A stretch of DNA of 64,000 bases from Flavobacteriaceae bacterium HL-DH10 (GTDB taxonomy: Bacteria > Bacteroidota > Bacteroidia > Flavobacteriales > Flavobacteriaceae): NCBI GenBank assembly GCA_031826515.1, contig CP134536.1, positions 260,001 through 324,000 of the forward strand, read 5' to 3'. Made by a program: the position numbers and the translations under genes. Position 1 is the stretch's first letter; every line of letters starts with the position of its first letter. The notes beneath the pieces are model-generated. The model ran no database searches. It had not been told where the DNA came from and saw only the letters and a program-made list of their open reading frames with translations. Positions 33,736 to 41,648 of the stretch are shown here, piece after piece.

Positions 33736-34493
33736 GGTTTCCAAAACTTAAGCTTCTGTTTTAATCTCTTTTTTCGATAATATCTTTCCTGAAAAGCTTC
33801 AGTTTCTTTCCACATTAAATTGAAGATTTTATTATAATCTTCACCTGTGCATTTTGCATACTCATCACTCATAACTTCCACCATAGATTTATGTATGGTA
33901 AGCCTTGTGAAATTTTTAATTCTAGTTTCAAAATCTAACGGTCCAAAATTCATTCTATTCAAATCAACTAAATAAAAATCATAAGTATCACCATTTTTTT
34001 TAATCAAAGTGTTTCCAGGAGAATGATCTAAAAAATTAATTCCCTTTTCGTGTAAAGTAAAAGTAAATCTTGTAAAGGCTCTCAAAATAGTATCATAGTC
34101 AGGAATACTAAAATCTGTTGTAAGTTCCCTATAGGTTAAATCACATTCTAATTGTTCGCTTACATAAAAACTCTTCTTAAAAAGTAATGGCGTTTTAAAC
34201 TCAAAAAAAGCAATAGGTTTCGGAGTACCAATACCCATTTTTAGTAGTTTTTCAGCATACTCATATGACCGTTGCGCTTTACTTTTTCTGAAAAAATTAT
34301 AAACTATTTGATTAACAATATTAGGAATTTTAAATGCTTTGATATTTAAATTAATAGTATCAATCTTAATTATTTTGATAATATTACGTTTACCAACACC
34401 GCCTTCTAAAGCATCAAAATCGTGAATTATTTTAGTTAAATCTTCATTAAAAACTTTATCTAAATCTTTACTAAAAACCGTTACTTCTTTCAT
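33732..34493 (-). CDS. Lipopolysaccharide kinase (Kdo/WaaP-like) family protein
   Basis: 253 aa with a protein-kinase-like fold. GTPKPIAFFEF (about 80-90) is part of the N-lobe. LDHSPGNTLI is the catalytic loop (Asp and Asn), and FYLVDLNRMNFG is the metal-binding DLN that replaces DFG. Bacterial WaaP/KdkA relatives phosphorylate heptose or Kdo in the lipopolysaccharide core. The adjacent glycosyltransferase and polyol-phosphate genes fit an envelope-glycan role. It is convergent with the glycosyltransferase gene. Confidence 0.82.
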   Translation of the reverse strand: MKEVTVFSKDLDKVFNEDLTKIIHDFDALEGGVGKRNIIKIIKIDTINLNIKAFKIPNIVNQIVYNFFRKSKAQRSYEYAEKLLKMGIGTPKPIAFFEFKTPLLFKKSFYVSEQLECDLTYRELTTDFSIPDYDTILRAFTRFTFTLHEKGINFLDHSPGNTLIKKNGDTYDFYLVDLNRMNFGPLDFETRIKNFTRLTIHKSMVEVMSDEYAKCTGEDYNKIFNLMWKETEAFQERYYRKKRLKQKLKFWKP

Positions 34494-34607
34494 TTAAAAT
34501 AAAATAATATCAAATATTTTTTAAAACTCAATCTACTCTAGCTTAAAGTAAATACAATATAAATTTCTGTTGTAAATTTACACCGTTGCAAATATAAGAT
34601 TCATAAA

Positions 34608-35168
34608 ATGAATAAAGAAATAAACAAAGCTTTAGAAGTTTTAAAAGATGGAGGTATTATACTTTACCCTACAGATACCGTTTGGGGTATTGGTTGTGAT
34701 GCTACAAATACCGAAGCAGTAAAAAAAGTATATCAATTAAAAGAACGCGAAGACAGCAAAGCTCTTATTTGTTTGGTAGCAGATGACAGAATGTTGAAAA
34801 AATACATAAAAGAAGTTCCTGAATCTGCTTTAAATATTATTGATATAACTGATAGGCCTACAACTATAATTTATGATGATGCACAAAATTTAGCCGATAA
34901 TTTAATTGCAGATGACGGTTCTATTGCTATTAGAATTCCTGATGATGAGTTTTGTTATCAACTCTCTAGAAAACTTAATGGTGCTATTGTATCAACCTCT
35001 GCAAACATTAGTGGGCAACCCACACCAAAATCGTTTAAAGAAATATCTCAAGAGGTTTTAAAAGGTGTAGACTATATTGTAAATTTGCACCACGAAAAAA
35101 TCTGTGATAAACCATCTTCAATTATTAAATTGAGTAATAATGGTGTTGTTAAGATTATACGTAAATAA
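34608..35168 (+). CDS. tsaC: L-threonylcarbamoyladenylate synthase
   Basis: Makes threonylcarbamoyl-AMP from threonine, bicarbonate and ATP, the first step of the t6A37 modification of ANN-decoding tRNAs. 186 aa of the TsaC/Sua5/YrdC fold: GGIILYPTDTVWGIGCDA, KLKERED-type QLKERED, and the conserved VSTSANISGQPTP near the C-terminus. Without the C-terminal Sua5 domain it is the short TsaC form. The 444-bp repeat-bounded element begins five bases after its stop. Confidence 0.92.
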   Translation: MNKEINKALEVLKDGGIILYPTDTVWGIGCDATNTEAVKKVYQLKEREDSKALICLVADDRMLKKYIKEVPESALNIIDITDRPTTIIYDDAQNLADNLIADDGSIAIRIPDDEFCYQLSRKLNGAIVSTSANISGQPTPKSFKEISQEVLKGVDYIVNLHHEKICDKPSSIIKLSNNGVVKIIRK

Positions 35169-35173
35169 AATAA

Positions 35174-35617
35174 GCCACGAATTCACAAATATTTATGTCT
35201 AATATTGTTTATAAAGATGAAAGTTATGCCATCGTTGGTGTTCTTTTTGAAGTATATAATAATTTAGGAAGTGGTTTCTCTGAAATAGTATATAAAGATG
35301 CTTTAGAATATGAGTTTAAGATTAGGGATATTCCTTTTCAAAGAGAAAAAGAATTCACTGTATCTTATAAAGACATTACATTAAAACACAAGTTTTATGC
35401 TGATTTTGTGGTCTTTGATAAAATTATTTTAGAAATAAAAGCAATAGAAAATTTAAATGATAAACATATATCACAATCTATCAATTACTTAAAAGTATCA
35501 AACTATAAATTAGCTATTCTAGCAAATTTTCATAAAGATTTTCTAGATCATAAAAGAATAGTTTTATAATAATTAGAAAAGCAATAGCTAAAAAGAAAAC
35601 ATTCGTGCATTCGTGGC
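35174..35617. mobile_element. 444-bp element: GxxExxY gene between terminal inverted repeats
   Basis: The left end GCCACGAATTCACAAAT (35174-35190) and the reverse complement of the right end (35601-35617, GCCACGAATGCACGAAT) match at 15 of 17 bases. They enclose a single GxxExxY gene (35195-35569) with only a few bases to spare on the left. No transposase is inside, and no clear target-site duplication is visible. The structure looks like a small mobile or mobilised unit inserted between tsaC and cca. Confidence 0.6.
35195..35569 (+). CDS. GxxExxY family protein (predicted PD-(D/E)XK nuclease fold)
   Basis: 124 aa. The family name motif appears as GSGFSEIVYKDALEYEF (about 28-44). YADFVVFDKIILEIKAIENLN (about 67-87) supplies the Asp and Glu-x-Lys pattern of PD-(D/E)XK nucleases, followed by HISQSINYLKVSNYKLAILANF. 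Function is unknown. The gene fills an element bounded by 17-bp inverted repeats and is unrelated to its neighbours in tRNA maturation, so it seems to be a passenger or mobile unit. The ATG at 35195 lies five bases inside the left repeat. Confidence 0.88.
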   Translation: MSNIVYKDESYAIVGVLFEVYNNLGSGFSEIVYKDALEYEFKIRDIPFQREKEFTVSYKDITLKHKFYADFVVFDKIILEIKAIENLNDKHISQSINYLKVSNYKLAILANFHKDFLDHKRIVL

Positions 35618-35624
35618 AAAAAAA

Positions 35625-37043
35625 ATGAATTACAAAGAAGCATTACAAAACCCTATTTTTAAAATTATATCAAAGTCTGCTAAAGAATTAAATTTAGACA
35701 GTTATGTTATTGGTGGATTTGTTCGTGATTTTATTTTAAAACGAGGTAATGCAAAAGACATTGATGTTGTTGCCATTGGAGATGGTATAAAACTAGCGAA
35801 ACAAGTTGCTAAAAACCTACCAAATAAACCAAACGTTCAAGTTTTTAAAACTTATGGTACTGCCATGCTTCGGTATAACGACATAGAAATTGAATTTGTT
35901 GGTGCTCGTAAAGAATCTTATGATGAAAACAGTAGAAATCCGGCAGTAGAAAATGGCACTTTAGAAGACGATCAAAACCGTCGTGATTTCACTATAAATG
36001 CACTCGCTTTAAATTTAAATGAAAACTGTTTTGGAGATTTACTAGATCCATTTAATGGGATTCAAGATTTAGAGCATAAAATAATTAGAACCCCTTTAAA
36101 TCCTGATATTACATATAGTGATGACCCTTTACGCATGATGCGTGCCATCAGGTTTGCCACGCAACTAAGCTTTAAAATTGAAAAAGAAAGTTTAGAAGCC
36201 ATAAGTCGAAATTCAAGTCGAATTAAAATCATTACTAATGAACGTATTGTTGTAGAACTTCATAAAATTTTAGAAAGCAAAACACCTTCTATTGGTTTTT
36301 TACTTTTAGAACAAACGGGATTATTACAATATATTTTACCAGAACTTACTGCTTTAAAAGGTATTGATGAAGTTGAAGGACAACGTCATAAAGATAATTT
36401 TTACCACACTTTAGAGGTTGTCGATAACATTTCTAAGAACACTAATAACCTTTGGCTACGTTGGGCTGCTTTATTACACGATATAGGAAAGGCTCCAACT
36501 AAAAGGTTTAGTAAAAAAGTAGGCTGGACATTTCATACTCATGAATTTGAAGGTTCAAAAATGGTATATCATTTATTTAAAAGGCTAAAAATGCCATTGA
36601 ATGATAAAATGAAATTCGTTCAAAAGATGGTGTTTATGAGCTCCCGCCCTATTGTACTCGCTCAAGATATAGTAACAGATTCTGCGGTACGTCGGTTGGT
36701 ATTTGATGCGGGCGATTATGTTGAGGATTTAATGACACTTTGTGAAGCTGATATTACAACTAAAAATCCTAAAAAATTTAATAAATACCATAACAACTTT
36801 AAAATAGTCCGCGAAAAAATTGTTGAAGTAGAAGCACGCGACCATATTAGAAATTTCCAACCTCCAATTTCTGGCGAAGAAATAATTGCTGCTTTTAATT
36901 TAAAACCATCTCGAGAAATCGGTATTATAAAAGAAACGATAAAAGAAGCCATTTTAGAAGGAGAAATCCCTAATGAATATGAAGCTGCTTATGCGTTAAT
37001 GATTAAAGAAGGAAATAGATTAGGGTTAAAAAAAGCTAAATAA
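35625..37043 (+). CDS. cca: CCA tRNA nucleotidyltransferase with HD domain
   Basis: 472 aa. Class II nucleotidyltransferase head: YVIGGFVRDFILKRG (27-41), DIDVV with catalytic Asp 45 and Asp 47, and DDQNRRDFTINALAL. A C-terminal HD phosphohydrolase-like domain has LLHDIGKAP. It adds or repairs the 3' CCA of tRNAs. The tRNA genes in this window do not encode CCA, so the enzyme is needed. I use ATG 35625; an in-frame GTG at 35613 lies within the right inverted repeat of the GxxExxY element and is less likely. Confidence 0.93.
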   Translation: MNYKEALQNPIFKIISKSAKELNLDSYVIGGFVRDFILKRGNAKDIDVVAIGDGIKLAKQVAKNLPNKPNVQVFKTYGTAMLRYNDIEIEFVGARKESYDENSRNPAVENGTLEDDQNRRDFTINALALNLNENCFGDLLDPFNGIQDLEHKIIRTPLNPDITYSDDPLRMMRAIRFATQLSFKIEKESLEAISRNSSRIKIITNERIVVELHKILESKTPSIGFLLLEQTGLLQYILPELTALKGIDEVEGQRHKDNFYHTLEVVDNISKNTNNLWLRWAALLHDIGKAPTKRFSKKVGWTFHTHEFEGSKMVYHLFKRLKMPLNDKMKFVQKMVFMSSRPIVLAQDIVTDSAVRRLVFDAGDYVEDLMTLCEADITTKNPKKFNKYHNNFKIVREKIVEVEARDHIRNFQPPISGEEIIAAFNLKPSREIGIIKETIKEAILEGEIPNEYEAAYALMIKEGNRLGLKKAK

Positions 37044-37048
37044 CACTT

Positions 37049-37124
37049 GTCATTCCTACGAAAGAAGGAATTCAAAAACAATAAAGTTTCAATTAATATG
37101 ATTCCTGACTTCGCAGGAATGGGA
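37049..37124. repeat. Paired hairpin repeats upstream of ctaA
   Basis: Two copies of one sequence face each other: CATTCCTACGAAAGAAGGAAT (37051-37071) and, inverted, ATTCCTGACTTCGCAGGAATG (37101-37121). They match at 17 of 21 positions. Each copy is itself a hairpin (ATTCCT...AGGAAT). They lie between cca and ctaA and end nine bases before the ctaA start. This resembles short dispersed repeats of Bacteroidota genomes. Confidence 0.6.
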
Positions 37125-37129
37125 AAGAA

Positions 37130-38146
37130 ATGAAAAAAGACAACAAAAAAGTAATTTACTGGTTATTAACAGGATGCCTATTAATTTTCATTATGGTAGT
37201 TGTAGGTGGTATTACCAGACTTACCCACTCTGGACTTTCAATTTCAAATTATAAACTTATTTCTGGTACCATTCCTCCTATGAATGATGTTGAATGGCAA
37301 GAAGCCTTTGAATTATACCAACAATATCCAGAATATCAAAAACTAAACAATCATTTTTCATTACAAGATTTTAAAGATATTTACTTCTGGGAATGGTTAC
37401 ACCGTTTTATTGGTAGAATGATTGGATTAATATTTCTCATACCTTTTTTATATTTCTTAATAACCAAACAACTCAGCAAACCAACCATAAAAAAAGCTAT
37501 TATTTTATTAGGAATGGGAGCCTTTCAAGGGTTTATGGGTTGGTACATGGTTAAAAGTGGCTTGGTTGACAATCCAGACGTAAGTCACTACAGATTAGCA
37601 GCGCATTTAACAACTGCTTTTGTAACGTTTGCTTATACGTTTTGGGTGGCTTTAGATTTAATGTATCCTTATAAAAAAGAAATTGATAATAAGTTTAGAA
37701 ACTTTATAAGAATAGCACTTGTTGTTTTGTTATTACAAATTATTTACGGGGCATTTGTAGCGGGATTAGATGCTGGTTTTATTCATAATCACTGGCCGAT
37801 GATGAGTGAAGGCAAATTTATGCATCCAACCGTATATATTGAACAAAATCCTTTGTACAAAAACTTTATAGAAGGCAAAAGCGGTGTTCAATTTGTTCAT
37901 AGAATATTAGCTTTCATAGTCGTTTTATTTATTTTCTTTATTTGGAAAAAGTCTAAAACTATTGAAATCACAAAACTGCAATCTAAAGCTATAAAAAGTC
38001 TCTTAATTATACTAGGAGTTCAATTTATTTTGGGAGTGTTTACCATTTTATTACATGTTCCCGTTTGGCTAGGAGTAGCACACCAAGTGGGTGCTTTTTT
38101 CTTGTTAAGTGCGATGACATTTACCTTGCATCGCTTTAGTAAATAA
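37130..38146 (+). CDS. ctaA: Heme A synthase (COX15/CtaA family)
   Basis: Oxidises heme O to heme A for cytochrome c oxidase. 338 aa, about eight transmembrane helices. Family motifs: VVVGGITRLTHSGLSISNYK after the first helix, FKDIYFWEWLHRFIGRMIGL with a heme-binding His, LAAHLTTAF, then VQFVHRILAF and HVPVWLGVAHQVGA with the second pair of histidines. It is the COX15 type, common in proteobacteria and Bacteroidota. Its leader contains the inverted repeat pair at 37049. Confidence 0.95.
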   Translation: MKKDNKKVIYWLLTGCLLIFIMVVVGGITRLTHSGLSISNYKLISGTIPPMNDVEWQEAFELYQQYPEYQKLNNHFSLQDFKDIYFWEWLHRFIGRMIGLIFLIPFLYFLITKQLSKPTIKKAIILLGMGAFQGFMGWYMVKSGLVDNPDVSHYRLAAHLTTAFVTFAYTFWVALDLMYPYKKEIDNKFRNFIRIALVVLLLQIIYGAFVAGLDAGFIHNHWPMMSEGKFMHPTVYIEQNPLYKNFIEGKSGVQFVHRILAFIVVLFIFFIWKKSKTIEITKLQSKAIKSLLIILGVQFILGVFTILLHVPVWLGVAHQVGAFFLLSAMTFTLHRFSK

Positions 38147-38157
38147 CTAAAATAGCA

Positions 38158-38165
38158 TACATTTG
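38158..38165 (+). promoter_or_regulatory. -7-like element upstream of the TnpR-passenger-like gene
   Basis: TACATTTG (TAnnTTTG) 17 bases before the ATG at 38183. A matching TTG box at the expected distance is not seen. Confidence 0.4.
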
Positions 38166-38182
38166 CACTTTAATTTATTACC

Positions 38183-38698
38183 ATGGTTTACAGATTTAGA
38201 GTTATACTTGACAACGACACCGAAGATGATGTTTTTCGCGATTTAGAAATTCGTGAATCTGATACACTCGAAGATTTACACAACATTATTACGCAATCAT
38301 TTGGTTTTGATGGTACTGAAATGGCTTCATTTTACATAAGTGATAATCAGTGGAATCAAGGTGAGGAAATTTCGTTATTCGATTTAAGTGAAGATGCATC
38401 TGCACGTTTAATGAACGAAACTTCTATTGACAGTGTGGTTTTTGAAATGCAACCTAAACTTATTTATGTTTATGACTTTTTAAGTTTATGGACATTTTAT
38501 GTAGAATTAGCTGAAATTGTTGAAGAAAGCCAAGAAGTAGATTACCCTAATTTAATGTTTGTTCAAGGGCAAGTTCCAGATACAGCTCCAAATAAAGTTT
38601 TTGAAGCCGATGATGAGCACGATGAATTTGATGAGTTTGAAGATGGTATTGATATGGATGATTATGATAACCTAGATTTTGATGAAAACTGGAATTAA
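38183..38698 (+). CDS. IS1096-passenger TnpR-like (pRiA4b ORF-3 family) protein
   Basis: 171 aa of the PF07929 fold named after a passenger gene of IS1096. MVYRFRVILDNDTEDDVFRDLEIRESDTLEDLHNIITQSFGF is the family's opening, with LIYVYDFLSLWTFYVEL at about 92-108. The C-terminal 40 residues are almost all Asp, Glu and spacer residues. The name does not imply transposition; most members are chromosomal with unknown role. No insertion sequence is nearby. The stop lies eight bases from the convergent broken gene. Confidence 0.85.
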   Translation: MVYRFRVILDNDTEDDVFRDLEIRESDTLEDLHNIITQSFGFDGTEMASFYISDNQWNQGEEISLFDLSEDASARLMNETSIDSVVFEMQPKLIYVYDFLSLWTFYVELAEIVEESQEVDYPNLMFVQGQVPDTAPNKVFEADDEHDEFDEFEDGIDMDDYDNLDFDENWN

Positions 38699-38705
38699 AC
38701 TCTTA

Positions 38706-39798
38706 TTATCTAATTTTTCCAGGCTTAAAATTTTCGTAGTTATCAGTTAAATATTCTAAAGATTTTTTTAATATTTTGCCCATAGACCTACATTTCAAAA
38801 AGTCACCATCTAAAGTATATTCATAAATCTTAGATTTCAATAAATCTATATTTTCTGGTTTAGAAATAGTGTCTTCCATCATGGAATCTATCAATCTATC
38901 TATCCTTCCATGATAACTTTTCAAACGTTTAACAAGAATGGAACGCTCTTCTATTTTATATTGATCAATTGACAATTTTTGAAACATTTCTGAAACCAAT
39001 GCAACCATTTTTACATTCTCTTTAAAAAACTGAGGTCTGTAAATATTAAACTTTCCTTCGTATGATTGTTGATCAAAATCTATAGCTCTAATTTTATAAA
39101 CGACATGATCAAAATCATGCGTAGGCACAATAACATAGTTATACGACCTCATATCTCCCAAAAGCCTTATCATACAACGCTCATTAAACTTTACAAACTC
39201 TTTAGCTATTTGAGCTTTCTCAGACCTATCGCATTTAGGAAGAAAGTTTTTGATAAACTCATCACCAGGTATACCAGCAATATGCTCTTCAATTAAGGTG
39301 TCTTTATGAACTAAAAAATTCAGATTGTATGGAGACAACATATGCTCTAATTCCAAGCCATAGACACGAGAAGCGTCAGCTTTTTTTATATAAAAATAGG
39401 TGAAATTATCATTCAACACATTTCTAATCTTTATTCTAAAAGGCTTAGAGTTTCCAAACGTACAATAATCAATAGCATCTACACTTAAAAAAAGAAAACG
39501 TATTCTCATTACCGTCAGAATGCAGAATAGTATATATTTTTTTTAATGACTGTTCTATTTCTTGTCTTTCAAATTCATTATAGTAAACACGAATCCATAA
39601 TGTATCATTATCATCTTTATCATAAACAACTATCGACCCTTGAAAACGTAATAAATCATCATAAAAAAGAGGAAGTATTATATTTCTATTATATCGCGCT
39701 AAGTAATTCTCTAACTTAGGAGTTACAGGATACGATGGTTTCTTTTTCGATATTTTTAAATCTTGCATAGGAATTTCTAACTTGTTCAAATTTAACAT
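38706..39798 (-). pseudogene. Conserved flavobacterial protein of unknown function, split by a +1 frame change
   Basis: Two overlapping minus-strand frames (39798-39469 and 39509-38706) together encode about 360 aa without a signal peptide or membrane segment. The first begins MLNLNKLEIP and runs to HSDGNENTF. The second continues SVDAIDYCTFGNSKPFRIKIRN and contains LIEEHIAGIPGDEFIKNF, LGDMRSYNYVIVPTHDFDHVVYKIRAIDFDQQ. I recall a full-length family of this kind in flavobacteria but no function; the RAIDFDQQ segment has a faint kinase-like look. The frames would join smoothly if the T7 run (minus strand, 39487-39493) had six T. It is a true frameshift or a homopolymer error. Confidence 0.72.
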
Positions 39799-39882
39799 TT
39801 TTATCCTTAAGCTTGTAACAAAAATTAAAGAGTATCGTCATACTTTAATAACTAACTAATGTCATTTTTTTCGACATAAAAC

Positions 39883-40788
39883 ATGATAACATTGGATTCT
39901 ATTCTTACCATTAATAATCTCACAAAAAAATTCGGAAGCTTAACAGCTGTCAAAAACCTATCGTTTACTATAAACAAAGGTAATGTTTATGGTATTTTAG
40001 GTCCAAACGGCAGTGGAAAATCTACCACACTGGGCATGGTTTTAAATGTTGTAAATAAAACTGAAGGTAATTTTTATTGGTTTGACGGAAACACCTCAAC
40101 ACACAATGCCTTAAAAAAAGTAGGTGCTATTATTGAACGCCCAAACTTTTATCCTTACATGACGGCTTACCAAAATTTAAAATTAGTTTGTAAGATTAAA
40201 GAAGTCGATTTTAATAAAATTGATGAAAAATTAGAAGTTGTTGGGCTATTAGACAGAAAAAACCATAAGTTCAAAACCTATTCTTTAGGCATGAAACAGC
40301 GGTTAGCAATAGCTTCTGCTCTATTAAACGATCCTGAAATTTTAATTCTTGACGAACCAACAAATGGCTTAGACCCTCAAGGCATTCATCAAATTAGAGG
40401 GATAATTAAACAAATTGCTGCAAAAGGTACAACCATATTATTAGCCTCTCATCTATTAGATGAAGTTGAAAAAGTATGCTCTCATGTTTTGGTACTTCGT
40501 AAAGGCGAAAAATTATATTCAGGTCGTGTAGATGAAATGATTTCTAGCCATGGTTTTTTTGAATTGAAATGTAATAATCAAGACAACCTCATTACATTTA
40601 TTGAAAATAATACTGCTTTTAGAAAAATTAAAATTGAAGGTGACATAATTACTGCATTTTTAAATGAGCCGATGAAATCTGATGATTTTAACAAACAGCT
40701 TTTTGAAGCAGGTATTATTTTAACACATTTAGTACAACGCAAAGAAAGCTTAGAAGAGCAGTTTTTACAATTAACAGATAATAATTAG
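39883..40788 (+). CDS. ABC transporter ATP-binding protein
   Basis: 301 aa. Walker A GPNGSGKST (about 45-53), signature YSLGMKQRLAIA, Walker B ILILDEPTNGLDP, and the switch His in LLASHLLDEVEK. The extra C-terminal 80 residues resemble drug or bacitracin-type exporters. It pairs with the permease gene 20 bases downstream. Substrate unknown. It is not clearly GldA, the gliding ABC ATPase of this phylum, though the family is the same. Confidence 0.93.
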   Translation: MITLDSILTINNLTKKFGSLTAVKNLSFTINKGNVYGILGPNGSGKSTTLGMVLNVVNKTEGNFYWFDGNTSTHNALKKVGAIIERPNFYPYMTAYQNLKLVCKIKEVDFNKIDEKLEVVGLLDRKNHKFKTYSLGMKQRLAIASALLNDPEILILDEPTNGLDPQGIHQIRGIIKQIAAKGTTILLASHLLDEVEKVCSHVLVLRKGEKLYSGRVDEMISSHGFFELKCNNQDNLITFIENNTAFRKIKIEGDIITAFLNEPMKSDDFNKQLFEAGIILTHLVQRKESLEEQFLQLTDNN

Positions 40789-40808
40789 ACCCAACCAAAA
40801 CACACCAC

Positions 40809-41633
40809 ATGTTACGACTTTTAAATTTAGAATTACAAAAGCTTTTACTTAATAGAACAAGTAAAATACTCATTTTTGTATCTTTTATTTTACCTTTTTT
40901 TGTTATATTATTATCATCACTAAAAATTAATGTATTCGGTTTTTTTACTCTAGAACTTGGAGAATTAGGGATTTTCAACTTCCCTATAATATGGCACTTA
41001 ACAACTTTTTTTGCTTCACAATTCAAGTTTTTCTTTGCAATTGTTGTTGTAAGTATGATAGGAAATGAATACAGTAACAAAACCATAAAACAAAACTTAA
41101 TAGATGGTTTAAGCAAAAAGGAATTTATTCTTTCTAAATTTTATACCATTGTGTTCTTTTCTTTAGTTTCTACGGTATTAATAACTTTAATTTCGTTTTG
41201 CATTGGCATGTATTATTCTAGTTACAATGAAATAAATATTATAATAAGAGAAACAAACTTTTTAGTAGCATACTTTGTAAAGCTAGTTGGATTTTTTAGT
41301 TTGTGTTTGTTTTTTGGTATGTTAGTTAAACGCTCTGCATTTGCTTTAGCCTTTTTATTTATTTTATATATTTTAGAGTGGATTGTTTTCGGACTTATAA
41401 CATGGCAATCAAATATTGAAGTTGCTGAAAAAATCCAGAATTTCTTCCCCCTTAAATCTATGTATAAGTTAATTGATCAACCATTTCAAAGAATTGCAAT
41501 GACTAAGTTTCCTGATAAAGTTGACTTATCATACGATTACGCTGTGCATTGGCAAGAAATCATTATTGTGCTTGGTTGGACTGCTGTATTTATCTTTTTG
41601 TCGTACAGATTGTTAAAAAAGCGAGATTTATAA
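40809..41633 (+). CDS. ABC transporter permease (ABC-2 type)
   Basis: 274 aa with six hydrophobic segments in the ABC-2 permease arrangement: first helix ILIFVSFILPFFVILLSSL, a loop, FKFFFAIVVVSMIGNEYSNKTIKQNLIDGLSKKEFILSK as the coupling region, and a final helix before LLKKRDL. The NEYSNKTIKQNLIDG segment is characteristic of this exporter class. It is co-transcribed with the ATPase gene. Substrate unknown. Confidence 0.88.
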   Translation: MLRLLNLELQKLLLNRTSKILIFVSFILPFFVILLSSLKINVFGFFTLELGELGIFNFPIIWHLTTFFASQFKFFFAIVVVSMIGNEYSNKTIKQNLIDGLSKKEFILSKFYTIVFFSLVSTVLITLISFCIGMYYSSYNEINIIIRETNFLVAYFVKLVGFFSLCLFFGMLVKRSAFALAFLFILYILEWIVFGLITWQSNIEVAEKIQNFFPLKSMYKLIDQPFQRIAMTKFPDKVDLSYDYAVHWQEIIIVLGWTAVFIFLSYRLLKKRDL

Positions 41634-41648
41634 TATCTTTTAATAGCT

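Noticed and set aside
38183-38698. A transposon, suggested by the IS1096-passenger family name
   Set aside because: No transposase, inverted ends or target duplication nearby; family members are mostly ordinary chromosomal genes.
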